Assembly: GCA_032164245.1 (NCBI GenBank)
Contig: JAVMKO010000021.1
Location: forward strand, 7,524,785 to 7,588,784
Source of the DNA: Sternotherus odoratus
Taxonomy: Eukaryota; Chordata; Testudines; Kinosternidae
DNA: 64,000 nucleotides
Direction: 5' to 3'
Part shown: positions 36,759-47,689 of the stretch, in pieces
Numbering within the stretch: the stretch's first letter is position 1
Layout: each line of letters opens with the position of its first letter
Notes under the pieces: model-generated
What the model was told of the DNA's origin: nothing
Seen by the model: only the letters and a program-made list of their open reading frames with translations
Database searches by the model: none
Made by a program: the position numbers and the translations under genes

Positions 36759-38828
36759 AATTCTTGTAAATTAGCTGCAAGAAATAAACTACCAAGATAG
36801 CTGTTTAAAAATTCATCTACCTTGATAGCTGTCTGCTGTTCAGCCATATGTTATATCCAAAAATGATTACTACAGCAACTGAAAATATAGTATTGACTTG
36901 GTGACAGTCACAAAGATTAAAAAAACTAATATTTTCAGAGGTGGCAACACTGTTTGGAGGGGAACCACATGGATGGCTTCTTGAAAATAAGAACCTGGAT
37001 AGGATAAAACTGTCACATTAAATACATATTTAGAACTATGTTAAAAAGGACAAACAGAAGGCCAGGCGACGAAAATATGAGTGGGGGCAAAAGGAGGAGA
37101 AACTATGAAGAAAAGTGCTACAATATAAAGCAAATATGTTTTAATTACTACCAATCAGAGAGGTACAGGACTAAGAGCAAGGAACTCCTGGGTGTGATCC
37201 TAGCTTTGACACATTTCCTCTGCGCGCCTTGAAAACTCAGATATACAAGCACATTGTCAGATTAAGATCACATTCTACTATATTAGGTCAAGACCCTTAC
37301 ATAAATTACTATTAAAGCCTTTGTTTATTAAGCCTGAAGAAAAGGTAAGTCTCCTTTATGCTGCTTGTTTACTGTTTGGATTTTTCACAGCTTTGGGAGA
37401 GAAAGCAGGCTAGTCAGTTTCACTTTTGTTTATGGCCAATTCCTAGTCAGTTATTGGTACCTGTTCTCAAGCAGTAGCACATTGCTGCTTTGGTTAGGCT
37501 GAAGACACTTCAGGGTAAAGTTGTATCTTTTCAATTGTTCTTGGGCCCAACCAAGTTCCCTTTCAATTTAGACTTGCAGAGCCAGTGCAGCAACAGGACA
37601 GCAAGCTGCATTCTATTTTGCCTCATGCATCATCAGCAAAATTGTCAGCTAAACTCAAATGGCAAAACATTTATGATGCAAGAAGCAAGAAACCACACAG
37701 CTTGATTTTTCCAGATCCCAGGCTGAATTTTCAGTGAAAGCAGCTGGGGAGTAGGGGAGAGGGAGAATCATTCTGATTTGTAATTGAGACAACGTGATCT
37801 GAAAATCGTTGAGAGAGAGAGAATAAATATGGAATCCCACAGTGTTGTTTTTACAGTCACTTTCTGACTATAACCACATTTTTGGCTTTGAACATTAATC
37901 AATATTTGGCACATGTTAAAAATTAACCATTCCCCGAAACCATGCATGATTATACAATTCATGTTTTTCAGAGCTCAGTTTAGGAGATTAATTATTCCAG
38001 GCCCTTTAGATTTCTTCACCTGTAGCACTGGGAATGCTATGATTTGGTTTTACTGCAATTTTCTCCAAAGGTCAGAACTTCTGTTGTACTCAGTTGTCAA
38101 AAGTAACCCACAGCAGCACATCCTAGGCAATTCTCCAGATGACACTGACCTTTTGCAGTAAAAAGGCTGTGCAATAGAGGTGCTTTCTTTTTGAAGAAAG
38201 AGACTGCTCACTGACTTTGGGATTAAAAAAAGAAATTAGAACCTTTGTAACACGCCCACTATGCTATGGTTTACAGTGTGGCGTTCACTGGGAAAATATG
38301 CTAGCTAACTAAGTTCACTGCAATACAATACTGCAATTACTTCTAATTAGTAACACCAACAGCCGTCTACCTTGTATTACAGTTTTAGAGTCAAAACATC
38401 AGCACATAGGATACACTGTGCCCACGATTCAAATACTGTAAGACTAGATTCACTGCTGGTGTAACGCCTGAATCTGCAAAACAGCTTCAGTGCCCCTTGC
38501 TGCTGCTCCTCGGCGCTTTCCTAAACAGCAGCACAATTAAAATGACACCAACCTGGGCAGTTTTATCCTGTGGACATCAATAAATTTACAATAGGAAGAG
38601 GCGGGAAGGACGAGAGTAGAACACACGCACACACCATCACCCTTGCAACAGCCAAGAAGCTGAGGACACACCCAACTGTCAAGAGGCTTTGAGGTGCGGT
38701 GAAGGAGACAAATCTAATTGCCAGCAGCCAGAGTGGCAGAGTGGCAGATGGAGCCCCTGAGCAGAGTTCCAGGAACAGAACCTGGTAGGCTTTTCACCCC
38801 TTCCTTCAACTGCTAAGAAAGGGAAGGT

Positions 38829-39130
38829 CCTCAATTTGACAGCCATCATCTCTGGTCCTTGATGATGTCCCAGTTCTCTGTCTCATCCTTCACAGGGCCT
38901 CTGGCTCACCAGTGTCCAAAATTTTTTTCAAGCCCTGTTCATATCCATCCTCTCAGTGTTCTGGAGAATGCACCTAGTGCACTGTAAGAAGCAGCCAGGA
39001 AAAAAAAAGACTTGAACCAGAACAATCTGGAGCAGATGTTAGCAATTTGCATAGCTTGAAATTCTGGGAGAAAGAGAGGAGTTTGGGCCATCATCAAGGA
39101 CCAGAGATGATGTCTCAGTCAAATCCAGGG
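38829..39130. repeat. Inverted repeat with 45-nt arms
   Basis: A perfect 24-nt inverted match (38844-38867 against 39089-39112, core AAGGACCAGAGATGATG on the right) extends with mismatches to about 45 nt per arm, with about 210 bp between. No terminal motif or target duplication identifies it as a known transposon. Confidence 0.75.
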
Positions 39131-40404
39131 CCTCTTGTTAATATATACATCTGAACGTGCAGCAGTTTGATCGTTCATCTCTGCAGAATGCCACTGTTAT
39201 CACCACTTATCCACACCCCACATTTCCACGAAATGTACAAATGAAATGTATTTTGACAATCTAAATGCAGTATCATGACTTTGCTGGTTTCCTCTTTACC
39301 ATTTATTACCCTTTCTACTCTCCTTTTTATATACAATTTTATCTTCTCCCCTCTTCATTTCCTTCTTTGTGTCTCTTCTATTGAAAATAAAAAAACTCTT
39401 TTCTTAACCACTCACAGCAATATCCCCTTCCTGTTTTGTATAGTCACTTTTGTCTTCTAGCTCCATTTTTGGACAGGTGAGAAAAAAATGAATTCAAGCA
39501 CTTTTCATGATTAAGTACCCTGCTGTTCAAAGTATCCTTAGGCATGAAACTTGTATTTATGAATTTTGACCCCCTGAAAACCTAACTTTGCCATCGCGCA
39601 CTAATTATGAATGCATTTGAAGCACTCAGGCCTGAATATATTCAGGCTGCTAAATATTAATCCTGTATTAAAAATTAAACACAGATAAATGGTCTAGTGC
39701 CACATTTAATTATTTTCAAAACAACTGATGCTAGCGTTGCATGTGAGCATCATGTTGTCCTAGTGTACTTTGGCCCTGGGAGCCCACAAGATATCAAAAT
39801 ATACAAGAATCCTTACCTCCAAGTGTATGAGAGAGGAAGATGCTGGTATATTTTGATACCCTGCTGGCTAATAACAGTGCAGCAAGCAGGCAGAGTGAAA
39901 GGATGGTTCAATCATGCCTGGGATCATAAAGAAACCTAGCACCCCTGGGTGTGTTGTGTCTGGCTGCCTGGCAGAGAAGTTGGAATTTTACCAGTACTGC
40001 AGCCTTTGTTTTGAGGACAGCGCTCTCAGAACCAAAAGGAGAGCTTAAAAAAAAGTATATTTTTAAAAGATAGGTTGCATCAAGGGCTTGTCAACCTTGA
40101 TATTATCCCATTATCCTTTCATTTCCCTCTCTGTTTAAATTGGGGCTGTGTAAGTACATGCTAAATGCCTACAGCTTTACTAAGGAACACCACCAGGAAA
40201 TTAATACTCTGCATCATTAAATCTCTGTGTTTTAGTTATTGGCATTTTTGATCTGCTAAGATTTACCCCAAGTTTATCAGCAAAAGGCAGAATCCGTACA
40301 ATCTAATATTACATTGATTCTATAGCCCCTGGTTAACTAGGTCACAGATTACACTGCAATGTTTGCAAGGCAGTCAGGCTTTATGCACAAACTGTGGGCA
40401 TGAA

Positions 40405-40480
40405 GCCAAATTCTACCCTCAGTTACACCCAAGTAACCCCGCTGATACCACCAAGACTGTACAGGTCTAAATCAAGGCCA
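40405..40480. repeat. Ancient palindromic repeat copy
   Basis: GCCAAATTCTACCCTCAG - TTACACCCAAGTAACCCCG belongs to the 'TACACCAGTGTAAA' type described at 21784. Confidence 0.4.
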
Positions 40481-40554
40481 GACTTTCCAGGTCAAAAGTC
40501 CTGAATCCCTGCTTCCCTAAGCTAGATGCCGGAATGATTTACAGATGCAGAGTG

Positions 40555-40830
40555 TGGGAGAGAAAGACCTCCTGGGTCACATGCAGTCCATCCCTGAAGG
40601 CTTGTGTCACTTTGGTCATTTTCTAATGCTTTATCCACTCCATGTTTTAAACATCTTAAGTGACCAGGTTTCTACTATCTCCCTGGGAGGAGACTATTCC
40701 ACAATGTTATATACCCCAAGGTTAGGAAGTTTTTCCAAATAGCCAGCCTGAAATTTCCCTTTGTATAATTTCATCTCATTGCCCCTAGTCACACCTATTC
40801 GGCTAACCGGATCACATTTCCTCTGTTGAG
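40555..40830 (-). repeat. Old CR1/L3-like 3' fragment
   Basis: The plus strand has TTTTCTAATGCTTTATCC - GTTTTAAACATCTTAAGTG - GAGACTATTCCACAATG - GGTTAGGAAGTTTTTCC - CAGCCTGAAATTTCC, in the order of an antisense old CR1/L3 3' end. About 440 bp from the exon 1 donor. Confidence 0.55.
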
Positions 40831-41265
40831 CCTGTAGAAATGCAGAGACATGTGCCTTGTGTCCCATTCTCAGTACACATGCCTGGGGTGGGGGGCACGG
40901 TAAAGACACCCCGTTGAAAGAGGCATCATGAGGCTGCACTAACCTTGGAGACTGGGATTGAAGTACAGAGGTGGCAATGGTAAAGCCAGGAGCACTGGGT
41001 GATAAAGGGCTAGGATAACAAACAATACCAGAGAAGAGAGAGGGACGCTGGTAAGGGCTGGTGGAATAATCGAGGCGCGACATGAAAGGGGTCAAGGAGG
41101 GGACACGGGGGTGGACGAGGACTACCGAGGGCAAGGCAGCGTCCCAGGGCTGGGGAAATGCGGGCGCGGGGGAGGAGGGACTGATAACCTGGAGGGATGG
41201 GAGGGTGACTAGTGATGGAGAATGGCAGGAGGGGCAGGGATGAGGCGCAGCCGCGGAGCCGTTAC

Positions 41266-41793
41266 CTCCCTGATCTTCAGCCTGCGGGCGCGGGTCTCGG
41301 GGTCCTCGGCGCCGCGTCTCCCCAGCACCGGGTGCCGAAGGCGGCTGTGGAATGTCTCGTAGTCGAAGCGGAAGGGGGCTCGGGTCTGGCGGGGAGCGGC
41401 GGGGGCCGAGTCCGTCCCCGCCTCGGCGCCCCCTTCCCCGGCTTGCACCTGCTGCCTGCTGCCCCCGGCGGAGGCGGCGGTGTGGCCCGGGGGGGCGCCC
41501 AGGCGCGCCGCGGCGCGGAGCTTGTCCCGGAGGCGGCGGGGAGCCGCAGGGCTGGCATGGCGGGGCTCGGCGGCGGCCGGGGGGCTGCGCGGCAGGTCGG
41601 GGTCTCCGGCGGCGGCGCGGCGGGGCAGGAAGAGGCGCTTGAAGCGGGACGAGTCGGGCAGCAGGAAGAGGGCCCCGAAGCAGAGGGTGAGCAGGCCCGA
41701 GAGGAAGAGCAGAAAGAGGAACTTCTGCGGCAGCCGCAGCCCCAGCGCCGCCGGCCAGCCCGGCATGCCCGGCAGCTTCCGCAGCAGCAGCAT
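41266..41793 (-). CDS. MAN1C1: MAN1C1 coding exon 1 (residues 1-176)
   Basis: Encodes the N-terminal 176 residues of Golgi alpha-1,2-mannosidase IC, a type II membrane enzyme of N-glycan trimming. Residues 1-24 are the short basic cytoplasmic tail. Residues 25-45 (KFLFLLFLSGLLTLCFGALF) form the signal-anchor helix and match the human protein almost exactly. Residues 46-139 are a Pro/Ala/Arg/Gly-rich luminal stem with no strong conservation. Residues 140-158 (PFRFDYETFHSRLRHPVLG) are the conserved end of the stem. The last codons LKIRE meet a donor GAG|GTAAC and continue in phase 0 into MMKFAW of exon 2. I chose ATG 41793 because it aligns with the human start and is the only ATG in the open frame; the frame is open further 5' to GTG 42018. 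The Kozak context is weak (C at -3, C at +4). Catalytic residues lie in later exons outside the window. Confidence 0.95.
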
Positions 41794-43160
41794 GGGCACG
41801 GCCGGGGGGTGCCCCGGGCACCGGCTCGCGGGGCGCTGGGTGGGGGGAGCGAGCGCAGGCTCGGGCGGGAGGCGGCTGTGGAGGTGGGAGGCGCTGCAGG
41901 CAGGGAGTGGGGTCCGGCAGAGGGGGGGGGGGCGTCCAGCAGAGTCACCGTGGGACTTGTCCCTCCGCTGCCCGGGGGCTCCCCGCTCTCCCGGGCCGGC
42001 CGCGAGAGGGGCTGACACGTGGATCAGTCCGAGCCGAGGGCAGTGGCTCGGGGACAGCGCTTCACACGCACACCGCTTCTTGGGGTCGATCGCCGCCGCC
42101 GCCCGGCTCCGGGGGCGGGGAACGGTGCCTGGAGGGGAGCGGAGTTGACAGGCTGGGCTGGGATGCTCGGCCGCGGCCGCCCCCTTCCCTTCCCCCGTCT
42201 GCAGGGCGCTGGGCAGCGAGTCAGAGCCCGCCGGCCTGGCAGGAAGGTGCCGACAAATCCATCCCTTTGGACGAGTGCGGGGACGGCGTGCGGCTACCCC
42301 CGTCCGGGAGTTGGTGTCGGGCTGGCTCCGGGACTAGGCAGGAGGAGTCCGGAGCTGGGCGATCCCTGCTCTGTCGACGAAGGGGGATTCACGCTGCAGC
42401 ATTTCCGCAGGAGCGGATCCGCGGTTCATTCAACACGAGGAAACGCTGTTGCATGCAGGACGCTCCTTGCCTTTGTCCCAGAGCGCGTCTGCAGCCCCCC
42501 GGGCAGCCGCTTCAAGTCTCCCCCCTCCCATTTAGCGCCTTTCCCCTCTTCTCTTTGGGGAGCACTTCCCTGGATCTTGGAGCTTTCACATCCGCTCGGG
42601 CTCCGCTGGTAGCCGGCAAGCCCCCGTCCAGGAGAGGGGCGAAGGCTCCACAGCCCGAGGAGCAACTGAGAGCAAACACAGGAAGAGCAGGACCCAAGAG
42701 CAAGCAAACGAGGAGGGGCTGCTCCCCTCCTAAGCGGGAATTGCCTTGGCTCACTTAGCTCTGGCGAAGGGCTGCAGACAGTCCAGCCCACACAAGTCAC
42801 AATAACTTTCCTCGCGGAACTCGAGCCTTTGTTCCTCCTAAAACCATCCTAGTGAATTTCCACTTGCTGGTCAATTTCATCCTCACTGGGGGGTTTCCCT
42901 CCCTTCCGGTCGTTTGTCCTTTTCTGCCCTGGAGAGAAGAGAGAGGCACAACTTTCAGATGGGTGCACGCGCGATCGTGCAAAGGGCAGCCCGAGATCTG
43001 CCTCTGTAGCTCTGAAATGCAACTCCTCGCCTACAATCCGCTTGGTGCAATTCAGTTCAGCGCTCCCGATCCCATTAATTCAACCCCGGTGAACGATGCC
43101 GGGCACGGGGGTCCTCAAACGCCTCCGAAATCGCAGCATCGTCTCGGGTATCACTGAGCC

Positions 43161-43168
43161 TATAAAAG
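43161..43168 (+). promoter_or_regulatory. TATA-like box on the opposite strand
   Basis: GCCTATAAAAGCGCAAGG is a consensus TATA box facing right, away from MAN1C1. It could serve a divergent transcript, but no exon was recognised to its right, so it may be chance. Confidence 0.25.
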
Positions 43169-43610
43169 CGCAAGGTGCTTATAGCTTTGATGCTCCCAAT
43201 GCACTTAAGTGCCCGTTAAATTAAGAGGAGAAAGGGCTGCTAGTAGCTAAATTCTCCTGCCCTCTTCACCCCCCTCTTCTCTGTCCATCAAACAACCAGA
43301 GGTTCAGTGCCTCAGTGCAATTGCATTTTATTAGCCTAATGCATCAACACCCGCCCTCCAAAAACACCCTGCTGCCAGGTGCATCCGCTCCCCCCAACAC
43401 ACACACACCGACTGCAGCGACTGTTGCCTCCACCACGGCTCCGCTCTCACTGCGACAGCTCTCCACTTGGTCCCGCCCCCTCCGCGCAGGCCGCGCCTCC
43501 TAAACAGACCCCGCCCCGCACACCCTCCTCCCTCGGGCCACGCCCCCTTGCCTCAACTGTCGCCGCGGCAGCCCAACCGCCACTACAGGAGTGGGAGGAG
43601 GTGTCCTAAG

Positions 43611-43843
43611 CCAATCGCAGCCGAACATTGTACTCACGGCAACCATTGGCTCCGCCCCTGACCTCCTCCCTCACTTGTTCTTTGGTTGAGTCGGCCCCGT
43701 CTATTGGCTACTCTACGCATCAGGCCGGCGGGTAGCACCTCCCAGTTGTTTACCACAGAGCCCAGCTCGCGCTGCGGGGAGAGGCTGTTGCCCCAGCAAG
43801 CATTCCATTGGCCGGTAAAGTGCCTCGGCTCCATTGTGATTGG
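43611..43843 (-). promoter_or_regulatory. MAN1C1: Cluster of five CCAAT boxes (NF-Y)
   Basis: ATTGG occurs at 43645-43649, 43703-43707, 43807-43811 and 43839-43843, i.e. CCAAT on the minus strand, and CCAATCG on the plus strand at 43611-43615. The sites carry NF-Y-like flanks (GATTGGCTGAG, TATTGGCTAC, CATTGGCTCC). Two neighbouring pairs are spaced 32 and 34 bp, a spacing favoured by NF-Y. The main orientation matches MAN1C1. Confidence 0.6.
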
Positions 43844-43942
43844 CTGAGAAGCCTCAACTACTTTAAATGGAGTGAGCTGAGAGAATTTAAAGGGTGAGGG
43901 CCCAAGCCAGGGGCTGCCAGGGTTTACCTTTGCCCCAGTGCT

Positions 43943-44430
43943 CATGCAATGGTTTTGCCTGCCCCCACCACCTGAGGGCATGGCACTACCCAGCATGCAA
44001 TACACCATTCCCCTGGAGTACCTCAAACGATGCAACATGTGACACATGCCAATGGATGTGCAGCTCCCAGCATGCAATGCTCCATCCTACCCATTGCACC
44101 ACAAGGCACAGCACCTCTCAGCATGCAACATTCCACCCCATCTTAAGTGCCCGGAAGGGATAGTGTCTTCCACCATGTAATACTTCATCCCGCACAAGCA
44201 CAGTAGCTCCCAGCATGCAATGGTCTATTCACCCCGCTCCCAAGCACCAAATGGGGATAGCATCTCCCATCATGCAACATTCCTCCTATGTCATGGGGAT
44301 GGCCCTTGCCCACATGCATGGCTCCATGCTGGCCTGAGTGTGGCTCAAGGGAAAGGCAAGGTATGTTTCAAAGGGTAACTCCTCCTTTCTGCCTGGTCTC
44401 TATCTCACCCTGAGCTCCCAGCACACATCA
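43943..44430 (+). promoter_or_regulatory. Array of ZNF143/THAP11-like motifs
   Basis: A core like CTCCCAGCATGCAAT recurs on the plus strand: 43931-43951 (CATGCAATG), 43985-44003 (ACTACCCAGCATGCAATAC), 44061-44080 (CAGCTCCCAGCATGCAATGC), 44111-44130 (CTCTCAGCATGCAACA), 44161-44183 (CTTCCACCATGTAATAC), 44201-44223 (AGCTCCCAGCATGCAATGG), 44258-44280 (ATCTCCCATCATGCAACAT), 44303-44321 (GCCCACATGCATGG) and 44413-44430 (AGCTCCCAGCACACATC). Spacing is about 40-80 bp and the DNA between sites is much less alike. The core matches the promoter motif bound by ZNF143 and THAP11 (ACTACAANTCCCAGMATGC). Confidence 0.5.
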
Positions 44431-47400
44431 CTTCATTTGGCTCTGAATGCCTTAGGGCAGGAGTAGGCACAGGTGCCAAAGTCAGCACAGAAGCTGATTT
44501 TCAGTGGCACTTACACTGCCCAGGTCCTGCCACCAGTTTGGAGGCTCTGCATTTTAATTTTAATTTTAAATGAAGCTTCTTAAACATTTTTAAAACCTTG
44601 TTTACAACAACACTAGTTTAGTTTGCTGAGCTGTACCTCCAGGAACATCTGATTCACTCCCATCACTACAAGGAAACGATAGGGGCACCATTTCCCCAAT
44701 TGCCTCCCAGTGTTTCTCCTGAAGCCTCAGGGGCAGCTCTGGTGTGAGCCAAGAGCATTCTTAGCAGCTACTCTCCCTTCCTTGCTGCAGCTGGCTGCAT
44801 GGCAGGAGAGAGAAGGTAGTTCAGGCAGCTGTATTGGCTGCTTTTCCATCAGGTTGAGAGGTGTAGCTATCTCCCTTGCGATCACTCCCAGCAAGGGACT
44901 TCTAGATGAATTTCCCTCCTTTTATTGCAACCTAAAAGCTGCAAAGGGAATGCCCCTTCCCCTGAAAAGATTGGACACCATTGTTTGATGATTTGGGAAC
45001 ATCAGAAAGGGTGATAAAACACTCTTCCCCAGCACAAAACTGATGTGACCTGCTTAGTTCTCCATTTTCTACAATAATAACATCAGAGAAGTTGAAAGGT
45101 TCTTCTTCTTTTTTTAAATTAGGCCAAATTAAGATATCCTGCTTTTTCTTTTTGTTTTTCAAGACAGAGCACTGCCTTCAAGGTAAGTGTTTAATTACAT
45201 TTCTAAAACAATTTAGCACACTTAGGAACCCAGAGAACCCAGGCCCTGTACACAGCTATAATTCAATCAAGGCATAGTCCGCCTGAACTTGAGAAATTGG
45301 CATTGAAGGAGTTATAAGGCAGAAGTATAATTATTGTAAAGATGGGGTCCAGTTGGATGATAATTCTTATTTTTAGCAGGACTGGAAGTAATAATGTAAA
45401 GAAAATTACTCTTTTATGGCCATAAGAAAAATAGAATTTAATATCTACAGTTATAGAAGGAAAACTAGAGTGCGAAGGATATACCTCATGGCAAAATAGT
45501 TTGGCAAGATAATTACGTTTATTTGTAGAGCCTCCAGTCTATCTTTTAGAGAAGACTGATTTTTTCTCTCAGTCTAGAAAGGACTTCCATCTTAGCTGCA
45601 GGAGCAGTTAGGATACATCTCTTGTGCTGGAATCTCATTCTGGTTTGTAGACAATAAGCCCTCACTCTGTCTTAGAACTCCTAAAACCCTCTGGTTTCTA
45701 GACACAGCAGCAAGAAGAGGCTCTAGAAGGCAGATGGAATACAGGAGTTGCAGTGCTGTCAGACAGTTTTAGTTGTGTTGTTGTTGGTATTGTCAAAATA
45801 ATCCTGTTTCATCTGGAAGGAAGGAATGCTAGATTTAAGCATATACTTGAAACTCTCTGTAAACAAGACACCTAGTGTGCAGATATTAATTTCAATGTAG
45901 AGGTAACAACAACAACAAAGAACAGGCAGAAATGCCACTTTAAAAAAAGAATCCTTTACCTCCAAAAGGACACTCACCATGACTGACAGAAGGAGGTGCC
46001 ATTTTTCAGTGCAATGTTAAAAGATTTTGGTTTCTTTACATTGGCATTTAGCCTACTTTGTTGTGATCCAACTGCTGAGGGCCTGCTGAGAATTAAGGGC
46101 TCATATTGCTCCCCAGCTTCTATGCTTTTCCCAGTTCATGTTCCCTTTCCCTTGTAGCCCAGCCACTGCAGAGGGGACCATAGGAGACTATCTTCTCCTT
46201 CATGACGCTCTAATGTGTCTTTTTCTTCCCACACAATGTAGAAAGACTATATCTGTATAGAGGCCTAGATGAGGGATATAGACCTTCCAGTCCATCCCAC
46301 AGTTACCTCAGAGTCCATAATTTGATCTGGTTGGGAATTGGATAAAGAAACCAACACATTTAGACAGACTGGCGTATATGCAAACCAAAGCCAAAGATTT
46401 CCACAATACTGAGATCCAGACACCCTGGGAAGGAGAAAGATCACTCTGTTTCACTAGAAAGACAAGCCATGAAAGCTTATAGTCACCGAGAGAGTAGAAG
46501 GCACCTGGATGGATATCTGATGCATTAACTTTGGCAATTGGGTATACACAGTCATGCCAACAAAGTTATTGAAATACAGTTGGCATTTAGAGCCCTGAGG
46601 CAGCTTCACAACTAAAGAACTGGCCCTTACAACAAATATGCTGGACATTCATTTGGTTTGTATGTAGTTATAGAACTGTTATAACTTGGTGTTCTCTGTA
46701 TGGCACCTTTACATTCCCATGGCATTTTGCCAGTCATGAGGAGCAACTGTGAGGTAGTATTTTAGATAAAGAATATTACAGAATGAGTCACTGTGTTCTC
46801 TCTCCTCCCATAGGTACCTTATATTCATTGTTTCTTTGTGGTTATTCTTAACTTGAAATAAAAGCCTTATAAAGTAGGAAATACATGCTTTGCTGTGTGT
46901 GCAGAGAGGGGAAACCCAATGGGCTAGACCCTCAGTTGATGTAAATCAGTGCAGCTTCACTGCTGCGGATCTGAAAGATTGACAACTCACAGAACAGAAA
47001 GCAGTATATTTGAGACCGGAATTTATGAATTAAAGTATCTGTGATCCTAAAAGCCCCTTAATACCGACTGCAGAGGACGCCCTGTACTGGAACTCATATT
47101 AGGCTTGACACACTCACTAACCCCAAGGCTCTATTGTCATAATATGTATCCAGAAGGTATCAGATGGGGTAAGCTGGTAGTGCACTGGTCAGGAATATCA
47201 TTGTGTGAGATGGATATATGGGTTGTGTATAAAGAATTAGATATATGTGCTGGCAATATGTTCTTAAATATGTTTTGGAGGCAATGCAAAATTCAAGTCT
47301 GCCCTAGAAAAGGATTGTGGATTTACCTGGCTAACCGATTTGATTACAGGTGGAAGGCAAGAAAGTACATTTAGATATATGGTAAATAAAGCAATCATGT

Positions 47401-47480
47401 TAACAGCTAAGCACATCCGGTGGACAGAATCTGCACCGCAGGAAGTCTTCCCGACTCCTTTGTCAAAGACAATGGACAAA
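44431..47480. other. Upstream intergenic DNA, no recognised gene
   Basis: No exon or clear transposon recognised. A weak copy of the palindromic repeat lies at 46920-46980. Short frames here have no domain similarity. Confidence 0.5.
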
Positions 47481-47649
47481 GGGGGAAGGGATAGCTCAGT
47501 AGTTTGAGTATTAGCCTGCTAAATCCAGGGTTATGAGTTCAGTCCTTGAGAGGCCCATATGTGGCAAAAATAGGGATTAGTTCTGCTTTGAGCAGTGGGC
47601 TGGACTAGATGATCTCCTGAGGTTCTTTCCAATTCTGAGATTCTATGAC
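47481..47649 (+). mobile_element. tRNA-derived SINE with CR1-like tail (Cry type)
   Basis: The tRNA-related head shows an A box (GGGATAGCTCAGTAGTTTG) and B box (GGTTATGAGTTCAGTCC). The 3' part (GCTTTGAGCAGTGGGCTGGA, GATGATCTCCTGAGG, GATTCTATGA) copies the CR1 3' end. This combination is the chelonian Cry SINE, mobilised by CR1 machinery. Pol III transcription would run to the right. Confidence 0.88.
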
Positions 47650-47689
47650 TTCAGAGAAATGTAAGGGGAACAAAAATACATTCTAGTTA

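Larger units (their letters stand above)
34056..40554. other. Intron 1, long mostly unique stretch
   Basis: No exon recognised. Notable only for the palindromic repeats at 36672 and 40405 and the inverted repeat at 38829-39130, listed separately. Confidence 0.5.
15806..41265 (-). other. MAN1C1: MAN1C1 intron 1 (about 25.5 kb)
   Basis: The intron is bounded by the exon 1 donor GAG|GTAAC (GT at 41265-41264) and the exon 2 acceptor AG at 15807-15806. It is filled with repeats listed separately. I found no alternative exon with convincing splice sites and coding similarity inside it. A long first intron is usual for class I Golgi mannosidase genes. Confidence 0.9.
41100..43720 (-). promoter_or_regulatory. 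MAN1C1: CpG island with MAN1C1 promoter and 5' UTR
   Basis: GC content and CpG density rise sharply near 41.1 kb, peak over exon 1 and its 5' flank (41.2-42.4 kb), and have a second CpG-rich part at 43.4-43.7 kb with GC boxes (TCCGCCCC at 43651-43658, CCGCCCC-type runs at 43474-43550). The sequence has no TATA box in the minus direction next to exon 1, as expected for a broad CpG promoter. The transcription start cannot be placed exactly. Long open frames on both strands here, up to 375 codons, are composition artefacts apart from the exon. Confidence 0.8.

Noticed and set aside
40694..42018. Very long open frames (up to 375 codons) on both strands around exon 1
   Set aside because: They follow from high GC content with few stop codons. 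Only the frame with the MAN1C1 signal anchor has family similarity and splice signals.
41907..42758. A 283-codon plus-strand frame in the CpG island
   Set aside because: No domain, biased composition, overlaps other frames of similar length. Typical CpG-island artefact.
47481..47649. A functional tRNA gene
   Set aside because: A and B boxes are present but there is no cloverleaf acceptor stem, and the CR1-like tail shows it is a SINE.
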